DNA of 64,000 nt from Lentinula raphanica (GCA_027919835.1 JANVFP010000001.1:434001-498000), one strand, 5' to 3'. Shown: positions 24,215-35,371, counted from the first letter of the stretch. Translations and numbers: made by a program. The notes: generated from the sequence alone by a model not told the origin.

Positions 24215-25323
24215 ATGTCCGTTCCTAGCCCTATTCCTATTTCACCACTTGAAGCTGCCCAGAACCGAACCAACAAAGTGGAAGAAAGAAGAAAGAAGTT
24301 AGCGCAGGAGAAGCATTATCTTGGAGAGAATACGGCTTGGTACGTTCAAGGAAAGACACGTATCCTTGCCGATCGTAACTTGGATGAGTTAAATGATGGT
24401 GTCGTACAGTCCTTTTCCTCTTTTTTACTTGATGCTCATTCGATTATACCAGGAGAAGCTCCTGAGCCTGCTATTATCTCTGTCATTGGTCGAATTGATA
24501 GCGAGGATCTTTTCGTCGCTTGTGATGGTGCCTTCAAAGGTCCAACAATGTATACGAAGGATATATCTTCCGTCAAACTATCCCTCAAATTCGGAAAGCC
24601 CACCGGCCTGTCGAATGTCGTCAACGACTTTCATTCCCTTCTTGACCGAATTCAATCCTTGGAGCAAGAGGTCACCGTTGGTGGTGCTGACGAGAATATC
24701 AGCATCATTCACAGCAGCAAGCAATGCCCAGGGTCCTCACTGCTCAAGCTTCGACATGGCCTATTCAGTAAGGTATTGCAAAATCTTGTTCTTTTACAAC
24801 ATACACCTGTTAACCCACATCAATTTAGGTCAACGAGCAGGATCATCTTGATCCATTGCCTGCGACTGACAACCTTGACTTGGAGGATGATGCAGAGAAT
24901 GCAGCAGGTGCGTGTTCCATCCACCTCATCAGTATATAACATTGGTACTAATTCTGCTTTTAAGGTCTCTCAACGTACACTATCGCAAATTGGCCCACTT
25001 CATCTCCGGAAGCTGCCAGGGCTCTCGAAGCTATCAAAGACAGCCACATCGTTAACATTCCACCCTTCTATGACATGCGTTATATGATCCTCCCACCTAA
25101 TAGCTACCGCCGTCATCTTGAAGGTGCCGTTGCAGAGATCCGTTTCACGCTTGCTCATCACATCATCGGCAAAGGCAACAATCTCAAAAATGTCTTCACT
25201 GCAGATATCGTTGATATTGTCATCATTCATGGTCCCCCTGCTCGAGCTGTCACTCCTCGCCGTGCCCGTGTTTTTGCTATTCACCCTTCCTCCCCATCCA
25301 AGAAGCGTCGTCTTGACAACTAA
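24215..25323 (+). CDS. Unrecognised protein, probably nuclear, 331 residues
   Basis: Three exons, 24215-24772, 24829-24907 and 24965-25323, joined by GT-AG introns, give an uninterrupted frame of 331 codons. Residues 1-60 carry a charged helix (EERRKKLAQEKHYLGENTAW). A beta-rich middle follows (IISVIGRIDSEDLFVACDGA) and an acidic short exon (LDLEDDAENAA). The C-terminal helix-rich part (LPPNSYRRHLEGAVAEIRFT) ends in SPSKKRRLDN, a likely nuclear signal. The gene diverges from the putative first Helitron exon, 372 bp away, so it could be a Helitron passenger or a host gene. No family recognised. The intact frame is in contrast with the decayed neighbours. Confidence 0.6.
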
Positions 25324-25500
25324 CGGACGGTGTATATTATATGATACTTTACTCTCTGAACAATAATTCTCTCTCGCTCTCTCTTATTATTCCAACTTAA
25401 TGTTCCTATACTGATACCAAACTCCATTCGTTGTTACTTTGCTTAACATACTTCACACTCATACTTCACACTCATTAATAGAAAACTTGCTTATTGCTGC

Positions 25501-26952
25501 TTATACCTCTCGACAAGCAAGGTGAACCGCCGCCATAGCGGCACTTAACGAGTTGTATGATTCCTCCTGCATATAAAGACCTCCACACGAGAGGATGAAA
25601 AGTGTGGAGTCAATGTGACTGGGCTGAATGAATGCCTGAAACTCAGCCGGAAAGATAGTATCTAGTACCTACATGGATATTAAGTTTGATTTAACCTGTA
25701 GTGAATTCAATGTCTACACTTACCTCCGATGTAGGAGCAGCTCCCCCCATGTTTGGAATGAAGTGCAAGTCTCCATCAGGGGTCGAATGAGTTGTCAAAA
25801 AAACTACGATACGTTTGATGTTGTGTCTGCAGAATATTTGTTTTAGATGTACTGGCTACACTTAAAATATGACTTACTGCTTTAACAATGCAAACATGTT
25901 TGCAAAATCAGCGTCATACTGTTCCCACTTTCCCTGAGAGAGGTCGAATGTAAGGGAAGCATGAATACAAGGCACTGGAGTAGTCAGATAGTAGCCTTGA
26001 ACCTCGATCAAAGTCATCGAAAAAGGTTCGGTGGCCATTCCCTCTAATGCGATAGAGATTATTGCCATAGGCACCAACTGCAATTTTGAGAAGAAGCTCG
26101 CACGGGCAGAGTGAACCATCTTCACTGCAGAGGTGACGGGGCTTGCGTCATCTCTTTTGAAAAATCCCTGGTAAAAAACATGAAAACTGGGTACTGTGAA
26201 GAAATAACAGCATTACCTTATATGCTACATTGTACTGTGAGCCTCGATGCAAGTATTCCCAGCAAGGCGGGCATACAAACCCAATAGCCTTATCTGGCAC
26301 AACATTCTTGAGTGCCTCTTCATGCAATTCAATGCATTTCTTGCTGCCTGGTGGTCCATAGCAAACCAATCTACCACAATGGTATAGAGGATCATTTTGA
26401 ACCAGGCGATAACCTTCACAGTGCAAGAGGTTTACCCCGTCTTGGCAACCAGCACAAAGCTACCAAGCAATTAGTATCACATCCTTGATAAGTTCATATA
26501 CTCACATTTTCATCTGTATTGCCTTCGGCATCTTGACCGTCACTATCCAGCTCCATATCGGAGTGTAGACCATTGTTCTCTGAGGGTTTATCCACCTCAA
26601 CTGTAACAGAGGTCAGCCTGGCCACAGCCGCGCTGCCTGTGCGCCGAGATCGACGCAAAGTGTCAGGGGAAGGAACTGGCGCGGCGCCAGGCTCATTCGC
26701 ATGTTCTGATGAGGTAGACAATGGCAAACTCGCTAAGCCCACATCAGATGAGCTCATCGCAGCATCCTCAAGAGGAAGAGGGACAGAGGTTGGGACTGGG
26801 GCACCAATAGACAACCTTGGGGCAGGGCCTCCGGTGGCTTTTCGAGCCGTCCACTTGTTTGACTTGCGAGGCTTCCTGGGGGCTTTACCACCAGTGCTTT
26901 TCTTAGCATGATTCTTTTTACCAGCAGTGGGGGCCGGTGTAATGTTCACCAT
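25501..26952 (-). CDS. PHD-finger-like protein with C-terminal caspase/CHAT-like His...Cys region
   Basis: Exon 1 (26952 to about 26510) is a basic, Pro/Ala/Ser-rich tail with PRKPRKSNKW. Exon 2 forms a Cys/His cluster (LCAGCQDGVNLLHCEGY ... YHCGRLVCYGPPGSKKCIEL ... FVCPPCW) spaced like a PHD finger. Exon 3 and 4 give beta-strand-rich sequence, then HNIKRIVVFLTTHSTPDGDL and, 50 residues on, STLFILSCGGLYMQEESYNS. The isolated His after a hydrophobic strand and the Cys in LSCGG are placed like the catalytic pair of CHAT/caspase folds. This is my inference. I recognise the PHD-plus-LSCG layout from repeated Agaricomycete proteins. It stops at 25501-25503; related proteins seem to run longer, so the 3' end may be cut short. 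Confidence 0.6.
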
Positions 26953-27544
26953 CTTGTACTTTATGTCGAACAGCCTGGATCATCAGTTGTCAACACTGTT
27001 TGCAACACTGCAATAAGAAAGAGACACCAACCAGCGTTTGTCGGATGGACGGCGACGCAAAAAGCAGCAATGAACGTCAAAAGAATGGCGAAAACGGTGT
27101 CAATCTTCGAGAGGCGAGGATGACGTCGAAGGCAACGAACGGTAATGTTGTCGCGATTGGTTGAACGATGTTGGAAGCACCGGTTAAAGTTCAGGAGCGA
27201 TGGGTGCTAAAAAAAAAATAGCGCCCATCGCTCTCCTTCTTCTCGCATCTCTAATTCTTTTAACCTCGTCTTGACACGCTCACTACACGAACCATTTGAC
27301 CAAATAGATGTCAGCGACGACGCCCTGGACCCTTTGCTACAAAAAAGTCGCCCAATGCTCCAATCTCCTCCCATCGTTCGCGGTATCAACAGCTCTCCAG
27401 AAATGCTCAACGCGTCTCTCAGAAAGTAACGGAATTGTCCTATGATGGCTCCGAACTTTCAAACTTCCCATCTTGGCAGTCCTCTTCATCCTTCAGCTCA
27501 TCTTCAACTCCATTCCCGACGTCGTTCGTGACGGTGACAACCCT
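26953..27544. other. Spacer left of the giant element, host target locus
   Basis: Upstream region of the PHD protein and left flank of element W. An open stretch reads SYDGSELSNFPSWQSSSS just before W, which might be an interrupted host exon, but joining the two flanks does not give a convincing gene. The hairpin at 27195 lies here. Confidence 0.4.
27195..27233. repeat. Perfectly placed 15-bp stem-loop
   Basis: GAGCGATGGGTGCTA and TAGCGCCCATCGCTC pair with one G-T mismatch around a loop of nine As. It could be a Helitron 3' hairpin or a terminator-like fold. CTAA followed by T occurs about 20 nt downstream on the plus strand, which is farther than usual for a Helitron end. Assignment uncertain. 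Confidence 0.5.
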
Positions 27545-27551
27545 CTTTGTC
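27545..27551 (+). repeat. Left target-site duplication of W (CTTTGTC)
   Basis: Identical to 59850-59856. An eighth base differs (T left, G right). It brackets the full terminal motifs of W exactly. Confidence 0.75.
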
Positions 27552-27859
27552 CAGCTGAAGCTGTAAGAGCTTCGCGAAGTAGTCCGATAAGTCTCGAAGA
27601 TTACTTCGCGAAGTAACCCGAGTGGCTCTTGAAGCTCAAAAAACCCTTTCGGGCAGGCCAGTAGGGCTCCGGGGGGTGCTCGGCTATTTAGTATATTTAT
27701 TAATATTCAATAATTCTTTTATTATTTAATAGGTATATTATGATAAATCTACTTCGCGAAGCTATGCTGCACTTCGCGAAGTGACTACGTTTACGACAAT
27801 CATGAAATCAGGTAAATTAGGGTTATATCATTATCCTTTTTGGGTTATGGTATTTTTGA
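27552..27859. repeat. Outer part of the left TIR of W, with 12-bp palindromes
   Basis: Inverse of 59530-59849. It contains four copies of the palindrome CTTCGCGAAG, usually within ACTTCGCGAAGT, in the first 230 bp, in pairs; these are good candidates for transposase-binding sites. It is cut from the inner TIR part (31400-31931) by FB1. Confidence 0.8.
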
Positions 27860-28731
27860 ATAGAAAAATGTATGTTATGACATCATTGATTTTGGGATGC
27901 TAAAAATCACAGATGAATCCAAAAATGGCTGTAGGGAGGTAGTGGCTACCTCAGGCACATCAAAATTGCCTAAAAAGGAAATTGGTCCAAAAATAGAACT
28001 TGATCTCATCAGGTAGCAAAAAATCTGAAAAAATCATGAAAAATACTCAAAAAATTCAAGGTCACCTCAATGACCCTGAAAACGCAAAATAAAAAAAAAT
28101 ACGCGACAAGTGTAAAAATTTTTATCACTCCAAATCATACCAGATCCTCTATACATTGAGTATATATGATGTACATGCTATTTTTAGCACCCCTAGTACA
28201 CTCAGACACTCAGAATGGCTTATATCATTCAATATATTCAGCACACTCAATGCTTATTATACTTAACACACTTAACAATGAAAAAACTCGGAATAGTAGT
28301 AATGTATATCATACTCAACACACTCAACAATGAAAAACCTCGAAACAGTGTTCATGTGTATTATACTTAACACACATAACACACTTAACAATGAAAAAAC
28401 TCGGAATAGTAGTAATGTATTTCATACCCAATTGCAACACACTCAACAATGAAAAACCTCGAAACAGTGTTCATGTGTGTTATACTCAACACACATAATG
28501 CACTTAACAATGAAAACCCTCAGAACAGTGTTCATATATATTATACTTAACATACTCAACACACTTGACACATTTCATCAATCAATATAACATACTTAAC
28601 ACAAAAACTCGGAGTAGTGTTATCACACATTATACTTAACACACTTCATCAGTAAGTATAACATACCTTCAATAGGACATTGTTATACTATGACATACTT
28701 ATAACAACGAGTTTTGGGCGCTTATGGGCGC

Positions 28732-28908
28732 TTATTTGGGGTTTTTGAGTCGAAATTCATTAATAGCACACTCAATAATTTTTGTGTGGGCTCTATATTG
28801 TGTCAGGATGTTGTCTATATCATATTCCTCTAGATATAATTCGGAGAACTCGAAAATACAACCTGTGTGGCTAGCTATACTATGATCTTTTGTGATATAA
28901 CAGTGTTT
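28732..28908 (-). pseudogene. Conserved coding remnant in FB1 left arm
   Basis: Reads outward from the centre as SHTGCIFEFSELYLEEYDID, NILTQYRAHTKIIECAINEF and RLKNPK, then a stop. The same peptide, with a few changes, is read outward in the FB1 right arm (30340-30520) and in both arms of FB2 (53870-54000 minus, 54365-54525 plus). The changes keep the protein better than chance would, so it may be the tail of an ancestral transposase. No family recognised. Confidence 0.4.
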
Positions 28909-30010
28909 CATCAGCAAAAATGTTCTGTGCTCAGGGCTACCCAACATAGATCTCAAAGAACTCCAAGTTGCCTGGGGTCTCTAGAGTCTTCAGTGTCTTT
29001 GGTGTCTCCTGAGACACCCCCCAAAACCTAAAGCCTTTAGAGTTTCTTGAATGTCTTTCAAAATCTCTGAATTTCTTTAGATATCTTTAAAAATCTTTGA
29101 ATATCTTTAGAAATCTTTGAATATCTCTGAGAATCTCTGAGAGTCTTCCAGAGAGATTTAGATATCTTTCAAAGATTTTCCAAAGCTCTTTAATGAGTTC
29201 AAATGATTCAAAAAGTTATTCAATCACTTTTACTTCATCATATGATACTCTATCTATTGCTCTTATATTGACTATATCTACTAACACCCATATATTATGA
29301 TATACTGTATTTGAACTTGATAACTATTAATTTTGAAACACATTCTAATTATATATATCATAATATATTATTACAACCATTATATATGTGTAATGTTAAT
29401 AAATATAATAAATAACAATGTATATAGTATATGTTATTATAGCTATATTCACGGTGGCAGGTCATGTGACCACCTATATTATTGACAACTGTGAGTTGGA
29501 ATATTTTAACTGATATTTACACTGTATTACTACACTATACTATCTTCTAAATGTTAAGATGCAATAGTATCTCATTTCATATTCAATATCTCAAATTTCA
29601 AATTTTTGAAAACACTCAAAGTCTTCAGAGAAGCTCAAATATCTTTCAAAGATGTTCAAAGATATTCAAAGATATTCAAAGATCATTCAAAGATATTCAG
29701 AGAACATGAAAAATCTCAAGAAATCTTTAGGATATTGGAAAAAACCTAGGCAGCTCAGAGTATCCAAGCTCTCTAGAGTATCTGAAGAGCTCAGGTTATT
29801 CCCAAAAACCTGGAGCATTTTTGGGATCTTTGAGTTACCTTTGAACAACTCAGAAACAATTCTAAAGAATTTCAAGGAAACCAAATTTTGAGCCGTTTTT
29901 CCAAAGAGTTCTGAGAGTCTAGATACTTTAAACTATTTGAGAGACTTTAGACTTTGGGGGAATCTCTGGTGTCTTTGAAAGACCTCTGGTCAGAGATATT
30001 TTTCCTGATG
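28909..30010. mobile_element. CATCAG-family MITE, copy 3 (1102 bp, TSD TT)
   Basis: Starts CATCAGCAAAAATG and ends ATTTTTCCTGATG, with TT at 28907-28908 and 30011-30012. The empty version GTGTTTTATGTAAATG is present in FB2 at 54011-54026 and inverted in the FB1 right arm near 30335, so the insertion is proved within the window. Subterminal arrays of ATCTTTGAAT/AGATATTCAA lie inverted at both ends. The middle shares TTCACGGTGGCAGGTCA with copy 2. Confidence 0.9.
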
Positions 30011-30339
30011 TTTATGTAAATGCCAATGCATATGTCCATGTAATGCAAGTATACTGATGCTGGTCCATCAGGAAAGCACTCCTACAGTCTACTGGCAGTG
30101 TTTGTACATGATTCAGATAGCTATCATAAAGGTTGGACTCTGTGATATACATGTACATGTTTCATGTACACTATAGATGTCTACACTTACATGTAACAAT
30201 AGATGTCATATTCAATGACCCCCATTACAAATCTCTTGGCTGTATCACATAGAGTTAGCATAAAATAGGTTGTACAATGACTCTTTTCATGACCCAGCAG
30301 CAGTTTGACTTCATAACATGGGTGTATGCACTGTCATTT

Positions 30340-30520
30340 ACATAAAACACTGTTATATTACAAAAGATTATGGTATAGCTAGCCACACAGGTTGTATTTT
30401 CGAGTTCTCCGAATTATATCTGGAGGAATATGATATACACAACATCCTGACACAATATAGAGCCCACACAAAAATTATTGAGTGTGCTATTAATGAATTT
30501 TGACTCAAAAACCCCAAATA
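30340..30520 (+). pseudogene. Conserved coding remnant in FB1 right arm
   Basis: Mirror copy of the left-arm remnant: HCYITKDYGIASHTGCIFEF then SELYLEEYDIHNILTQYRAH and TKIIECAINEF, with a stop at the position where the left arm has Arg. Confidence 0.4.
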
Positions 30521-31399
30521 AGCGCCCATAAGCGCCCAAAACTCGTTGTTATAAGTATGTCATAGTATAACAATGTCCTATTGAAGGTATGTTATACTTA
30601 CTGATGAAGTGTGTTAAGTATAATGTGTGATAACACTACTCCGAGTTTTTGTGTTAAGTATGTTATATTGATTGATGAAATGTGTCAAGTGTGTTGAGTA
30701 TGTTAAGTATAATATATATGAACACTGTTCTGAGGGTTTTCATTGTTAAGTGCATTATGTGTGTTGAGTATAACACACATGAACACTGTTTCGAGGTTTT
30801 TCATTGTTGAGTGTGTTGCAATTGGGTATGAAATACATTACTACTATTCCGAGTTTTTTCATTGTTAAGTGTGTTATGTGTGTTAAGTATAATACACATG
30901 AACACTGTTTCGAGGTTTTTCATTGTTGAGTGTGTTGAGTATGATATACATTACTACTATTCCGAGTTTTTTCATTGTTAAGTGTGTTAAGTATAATAAG
31001 CATTGAGTGTGCTGAATATATTGAATGATATAAGCCATTCTGAGTGTCTGAGTGTACTAGGGGTGCTAAAAATAGCATGTACATCATATATACTCAATGT
31101 ATAGAGGATTTGGTATGATTTTGAGTGATAAAAATTTTTACACTTGTCGTGTATTTTTTTTATTTTGCGTTTTCAGGGCCATTGAGGTGACCTTGAATTT
31201 TTTGAGTATTTTTCATGATTTTTTCAGATTTTTTGCTACCTGATGAGATCAAGTTCTATTTTTGGACCAATTTCCTTTTTAGGCAATTTTGATGTGCCTG
31301 AGGTAGCCACTACCTCCCTACAGCCATTTTTGGATTCATCTGTGATTTTTAGCATCCCAAAATCAATGATGTCATAACATACATTTTTCTATTCAAAAA

Positions 31400-31931
31400 C
31401 ACTTCAGGCACCCTTAAATCCTGCCGACTTAGGGGGGATTACCCACCAAATACCCGTACCTAATGGGGGGGATTACCGGGCAATTACCCAGTCTGGGTAA
31501 TACCCTGCCTCTAGTGCCAGGGGTCCTTGTCAGGTATTACCCAAGTTGGTAATACCTTACCAGTATATAATCATACTGCAATTGGTCAGTGCATGTAGTA
31601 TGAGGCTTTTATGCATAGTCATATGCAGTATCTTAGCTCACAATTCTTTGTAAAATCAAAATACCACTTTCTATGGGTAATACCACTCACTAGGAATTTC
31701 ATTGATAGGCAGAAGGCTGCCACTGAAAGATAATACCAAGGATCACCTCATATGACCAATTGATGGCAGATATATAAAGCATTGATGTACCGATCAAAGC
31801 TTAATATATAAGCCATCTTTGCTAGCGCCTGGCAAACCGATGCTGGCCAGTGGACTTATAAGCGGTTGGGGTGTCTATATAGCCTTTATAGTATCTCAAG
31901 GTCATGTATAATACACTAGTATCATCTCACA
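31400..31931. repeat. Inner part of the left TIR of W
   Basis: Inverse of 52432-52610 plus 59183-59530. It starts CACTTCAGGCACCCTTAAATCC just after FB1. It holds several GGTAATACC/GGTATTACC and GGGGGATTACC motifs, the same words that form long arrays at the ends of FB2. Confidence 0.8.
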
Positions 31932-31984
31932 AGGATTAGAGCAGAATCGAGTGGTATTATAGCAATAAATACAAGGCTTGTACT

Positions 31985-34900
31985 CTAATCATTCGCTATA
32001 CCTAATACAGCTTCCGTCCTCTCATCTACGTCAGCCTCCTCCTCCTCATTGTCTCCGTCACTTTTATCCGACTCTGAGTCGCTATCCAAATTCAAGTCCT
32101 CTTCACGTCGGTCGCCTTGGTTCTCATCGTCAGTCTGGTGTCGAACGCCAACGCCTGCAACAAAGAAGTCGTTGTTGATGGAGGAGAAGCCCTTGAGCCT
32201 TCTAATGTTACTGAGCCGAGAGTGATGAAGCTTGTTGAAACGCCGTCGTTCGTTCCAATATAGCTGAATCTGATAAGCTAGCTGTGGGTCGTATCCTTGG
32301 ACCCTTCTCCTCACCGCCGATATATACTCCTCCTCTTCCTTCATGTATGTGACAAGCCTCTTGATCTCCACATGAAGGCGGTCCAGCTCTTGATATGCAC
32401 CTATCAGCTTGAAGTACTCAGACATAGCCTCACGAATGGCTGGCTTTGCCCAAGGCTTTTCTCGAACGTCCATCCGGGTATCCCTAAGGAAGTCGAACTC
32501 GGAGAGGTAGGTATAATTCATGACGTCGTCCCAGCTTAACAGGTTTCGAGGAGGTCGAAGGGTGGCTGCAGCCTGGTTGTATTCGTCTAGGGCTGAGAGG
32601 ATAGTTTGGGACCTTTTCTTCATGGCGTTCCCTATGTGCTGTCTCATCTTGTACCCTAATAAACGTTCGATCGTGAGTTTGCATTTTCAAAGGTGCCCAA
32701 ACGCTTACCTGTTCCTGCTACGTTCATCCTCGATAGCTCGAATATCCTCTGGACTATCAGCCCTTCCAGTTTGTCCAGGGCCTTTTGATATTTAGCGTGT
32801 TGAACCAGCTCCTCTGCCTTCCTCCACTCCTCTGAACCACTTCTCCATCTCTGGTCTCGTCTCAGCCCAAGCCTATCCTCAAACGACTGCACGTCTGCTA
32901 GTAGCTTGCCCTCTAACTCCTGCTCCTTCATCATCTGTCTCTCCGTCATGTAAACGGAGGCCCCGTTATCCCCTGTCGCCTGGCGAGCTTGAGAAGGAGC
33001 AGCTAGCCCGGTTTCGATCCGAAAGTTAGACCTTGCCTCCCTCAATCTCTCCTGGCAGGTACGTAGCTTGACCAAGGCCTGGTAGTAGCCAGCAGTAAGG
33101 GTCTCCACCTCCGGTGTCTTCTGTCGAGATTCCAAAAACTCCTTCTCCTCCTCCAACCATTTGGCCGGTAACTCTGGGTCCGAGGCTCCCAGAGCTTTCA
33201 ACGTCTCTTGGATGTCCCTTGACCTCCTGGTTATGCTTAACGACTGCTTGTAGTTGGAATAGATGAATCGGGAAAGGTTGGCGTAGGACTCGAAGTTGTC
33301 CCGGTGATATGCGTAGTTTGCTATGGCCTGCCGTCGACGAAAGCGGCTCATGTACCTAGTGATCGGGGCAAGGGCATTGGACTGGGAGAAATATCTCTCA
33401 CAGACCTCCAGGTCCTCGATACCCGCCCCATTGATGTAGAGCATGAGAAAGGACAGCTGGCAGAGGCGGTTGTGAGCATAGCCATGGAGTAACCCAATGA
33501 CCATCTGAAGCCTCTCGTTTTGAGCCAGGTCATGAAGGGGGCTTCGGATGATTTTGTCAACCATTCCACAGGCAATGTCATAGCCTACAGCCAGCGAACC
33601 GATAGGCTGATCAGGTAGACCTCGTATTCTTCTATCTTCTTGCGAGGCGGACATAAAGTGATGTAGTAGCGAAAGCATGTACTTCGATCTGTGAGATGAC
33701 TGTCAAAAAATTGAAAGGGAGGCAGTAGAAAGACTTACTGCTCCCCAGTCCTAACCATATCCAGGAATACAATCACAAAGGAATGTCTACAAAACCCTCC
33801 GAATATTCCGTTAACATCAAAGAATCCAAAAGTCTTCTTCGTCTTTGACTCCTTCATGTTCGACCAACGATCTGCACAGGGAACCTTCTCTCCCACTTTT
33901 TTAGCAGTCCACTCTGGCCAGTGCTTCTTCCAGTGAGGCTCGTCCCACCTATCCACCTGGTCCGGCTGCAGGAAGTAGTCTCCACCTCCTATCCTGTTAT
34001 CTAAGCCCTCCTTGACAGCACCCAGTGCTTGTCCATCCTCCAGCGGGGCTTCACGGCGCTGGAATCGTTTGAGAGAGTTGTTGCCGTCGATAGCTATCAT
34101 CATCCTGATAGGAAGGTCCGGCTCCCCCTGCACCTCATACTGGCAGCAGGGGCAGCTGTTGAGCATTCGCCAGTTGGGCGTTGCTCGGCCCAGTGCTGAA
34201 AGCACTTGGTTCCTAACCTCCAGTCGTAGTCGGCTGTATAGGTCGTATGCTGCAGAGAATTGCACCGACAGGTTATTCTTGTATGGGATGCCATGGAGAT
34301 CAGAGATTGCGCGAATGAAGGGCTGAACCCCTAGGCGGGGACATCGCATGAACAGGTGGTGGTAGAGCTCCATGGTCTCCAAAGACACTACAGACCTATT
34401 CAACAGGGGATTGAAGGGGAGGTAGCCAGACCGTATGTAGCTTGCGTTGTGAAAGCGATCCGAATGAAATACGGGAACATCGTACGTTCGACACCCTGGG
34501 TAGGAATGTGATTCTATACCTACATAGAAGGCCAGCAAAAACATACCTAGAGTCGTCCAGACATCGACGATATGACGCTCCTTTACCAGTCCCTCGTGTT
34601 GCAGGCCCCTACTCCGATGATAGCAAAAGCTGGTATATGCCTCCACCAACTCTGGCATCTGTTCGTCCCATCGAAGCTGGTCCGTAATCACTTTGCTTTT
34701 CCGACTTCGTCTATGGGTCAGCTCACTATAACAGTGGGTCAGTTCAGCTGCAGTGTGAATAGGAGGGTGACACAAACAAGTCTTGGAGGGCGTCCTTAGT
34801 TCGAAAATACAGCAACTGCTCCTCCTCCGAGGCTTCTTCATCCTCCCATTCTAGTGAGCTCGGAGCTTCACTGACATCCTGACTGTCTCCCCCCTCATCT

Positions 34901-35211
34901 AACCCTGTGTAGACGTCGTGCTCGTCATCTAGATCCATGAGTACCTCGGTGAAAAGATGGTCGTTGTCGTTATCATGAGGCCGGTATTGGTTAGATGCGA
35001 TTCGATCACTCAGGATTCCCGCCGTGGTGGTAACTCGTCGAGCAACGAACTCTCGGCGAGCCTCTTTATTTTTTTGTTGCCTTTGGGTTGGGTTAAGTGC
35101 GGCGAGACGATGAACGCGTGGTTGAGAGTCTATATCATCTAGAAGGGAGTGGGTGGGCTCGCGTGTGACCTTTCGACGTTGTGGGACTTTGGACCTGGAT
35201 GCTCGAGGCAT
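31985..35211 (-). CDS. KDZ transposase of element W
   Basis: The ATG at 35211 (MPRASRSKVPQRRKVTREPT) starts a protein of about 1000 residues in five exons, ending at 31985-31987. After a basic then acidic N-terminus and a YPGCRTY block come the KDZ signatures: NSCPCCQYEVQGEPDLPIRM (zinc pair), MIAIDGNNSLKRF (first catalytic Asp), ADRWSNMKESKTKKTFGFFD with GIFGGFCRHSF, VGYDIACGM (second Asp), LLHGYAHNRLCQ and NGAGIEDLEVCERYFSQSN (the Glu region). The C-terminal third is helical and acidic. It catalyses cut-and-paste transposition with an RNase H-fold core. The reading frame looks intact across all exons, so it may be active. Confidence 0.9.
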
Positions 35212-35371
35212 GGTAGCTTGAGGAATTCAACGTTAACTTGAAGTTCAGAATCAACGATCATGCCGGTGTGCCGGTGTGCCGATGCCGAAGTCACGTGCTT
35301 GGAAAACAAAAGGAGCGCAGCTGAAACATTTGAAATAAAAAAACTCTCTTTTTCTTCTACCACCATCGTCT
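35212..35371. promoter_or_regulatory. Divergent promoter between KDZ transposase and TET/JBP genes
   Basis: 160 bp separate the two ATGs (35211 minus, 35372 plus), so transposase and dioxygenase must share one regulatory region. It contains a tandem TGCCGGTG repeat (about 35261-35285) and a CACGTG box at 35292-35297. Co-expression is inferred from the layout. Confidence 0.5.

Larger units (their letters stand above)
27860..31392. mobile_element. FB1: giant foldback (palindromic) element in the left TIR of W
   Basis: Starts ATAGAAAAATGTATGTTATG and ends with its inverse. The left arm (27860-28908) is matched by the right arm (about 30336-31392) nearly base for base, with a unique loop of about 325 bp (30013-30335) in the middle. 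Arms contain a degenerate repeat of about 60 bp built on CACACTTAACAATGAAAAAC and TATACTTAACAC. A MITE (28909-30010) interrupts the left arm at the loop boundary. The unoccupied sequence in the other TIR of W shows that TTTTTGA is present before the element and its inverse TCAAAAA after it. It has no transposase; each arm carries the same short ORF pointing outward. Confidence 0.8.

Noticed and set aside
27556..31931. Treating 27552-27859 and 31400-31931 as TIRs of two different elements
   Set aside because: On the right side of W the two parts are contiguous (59183-59849), so they are one TIR split by FB1.
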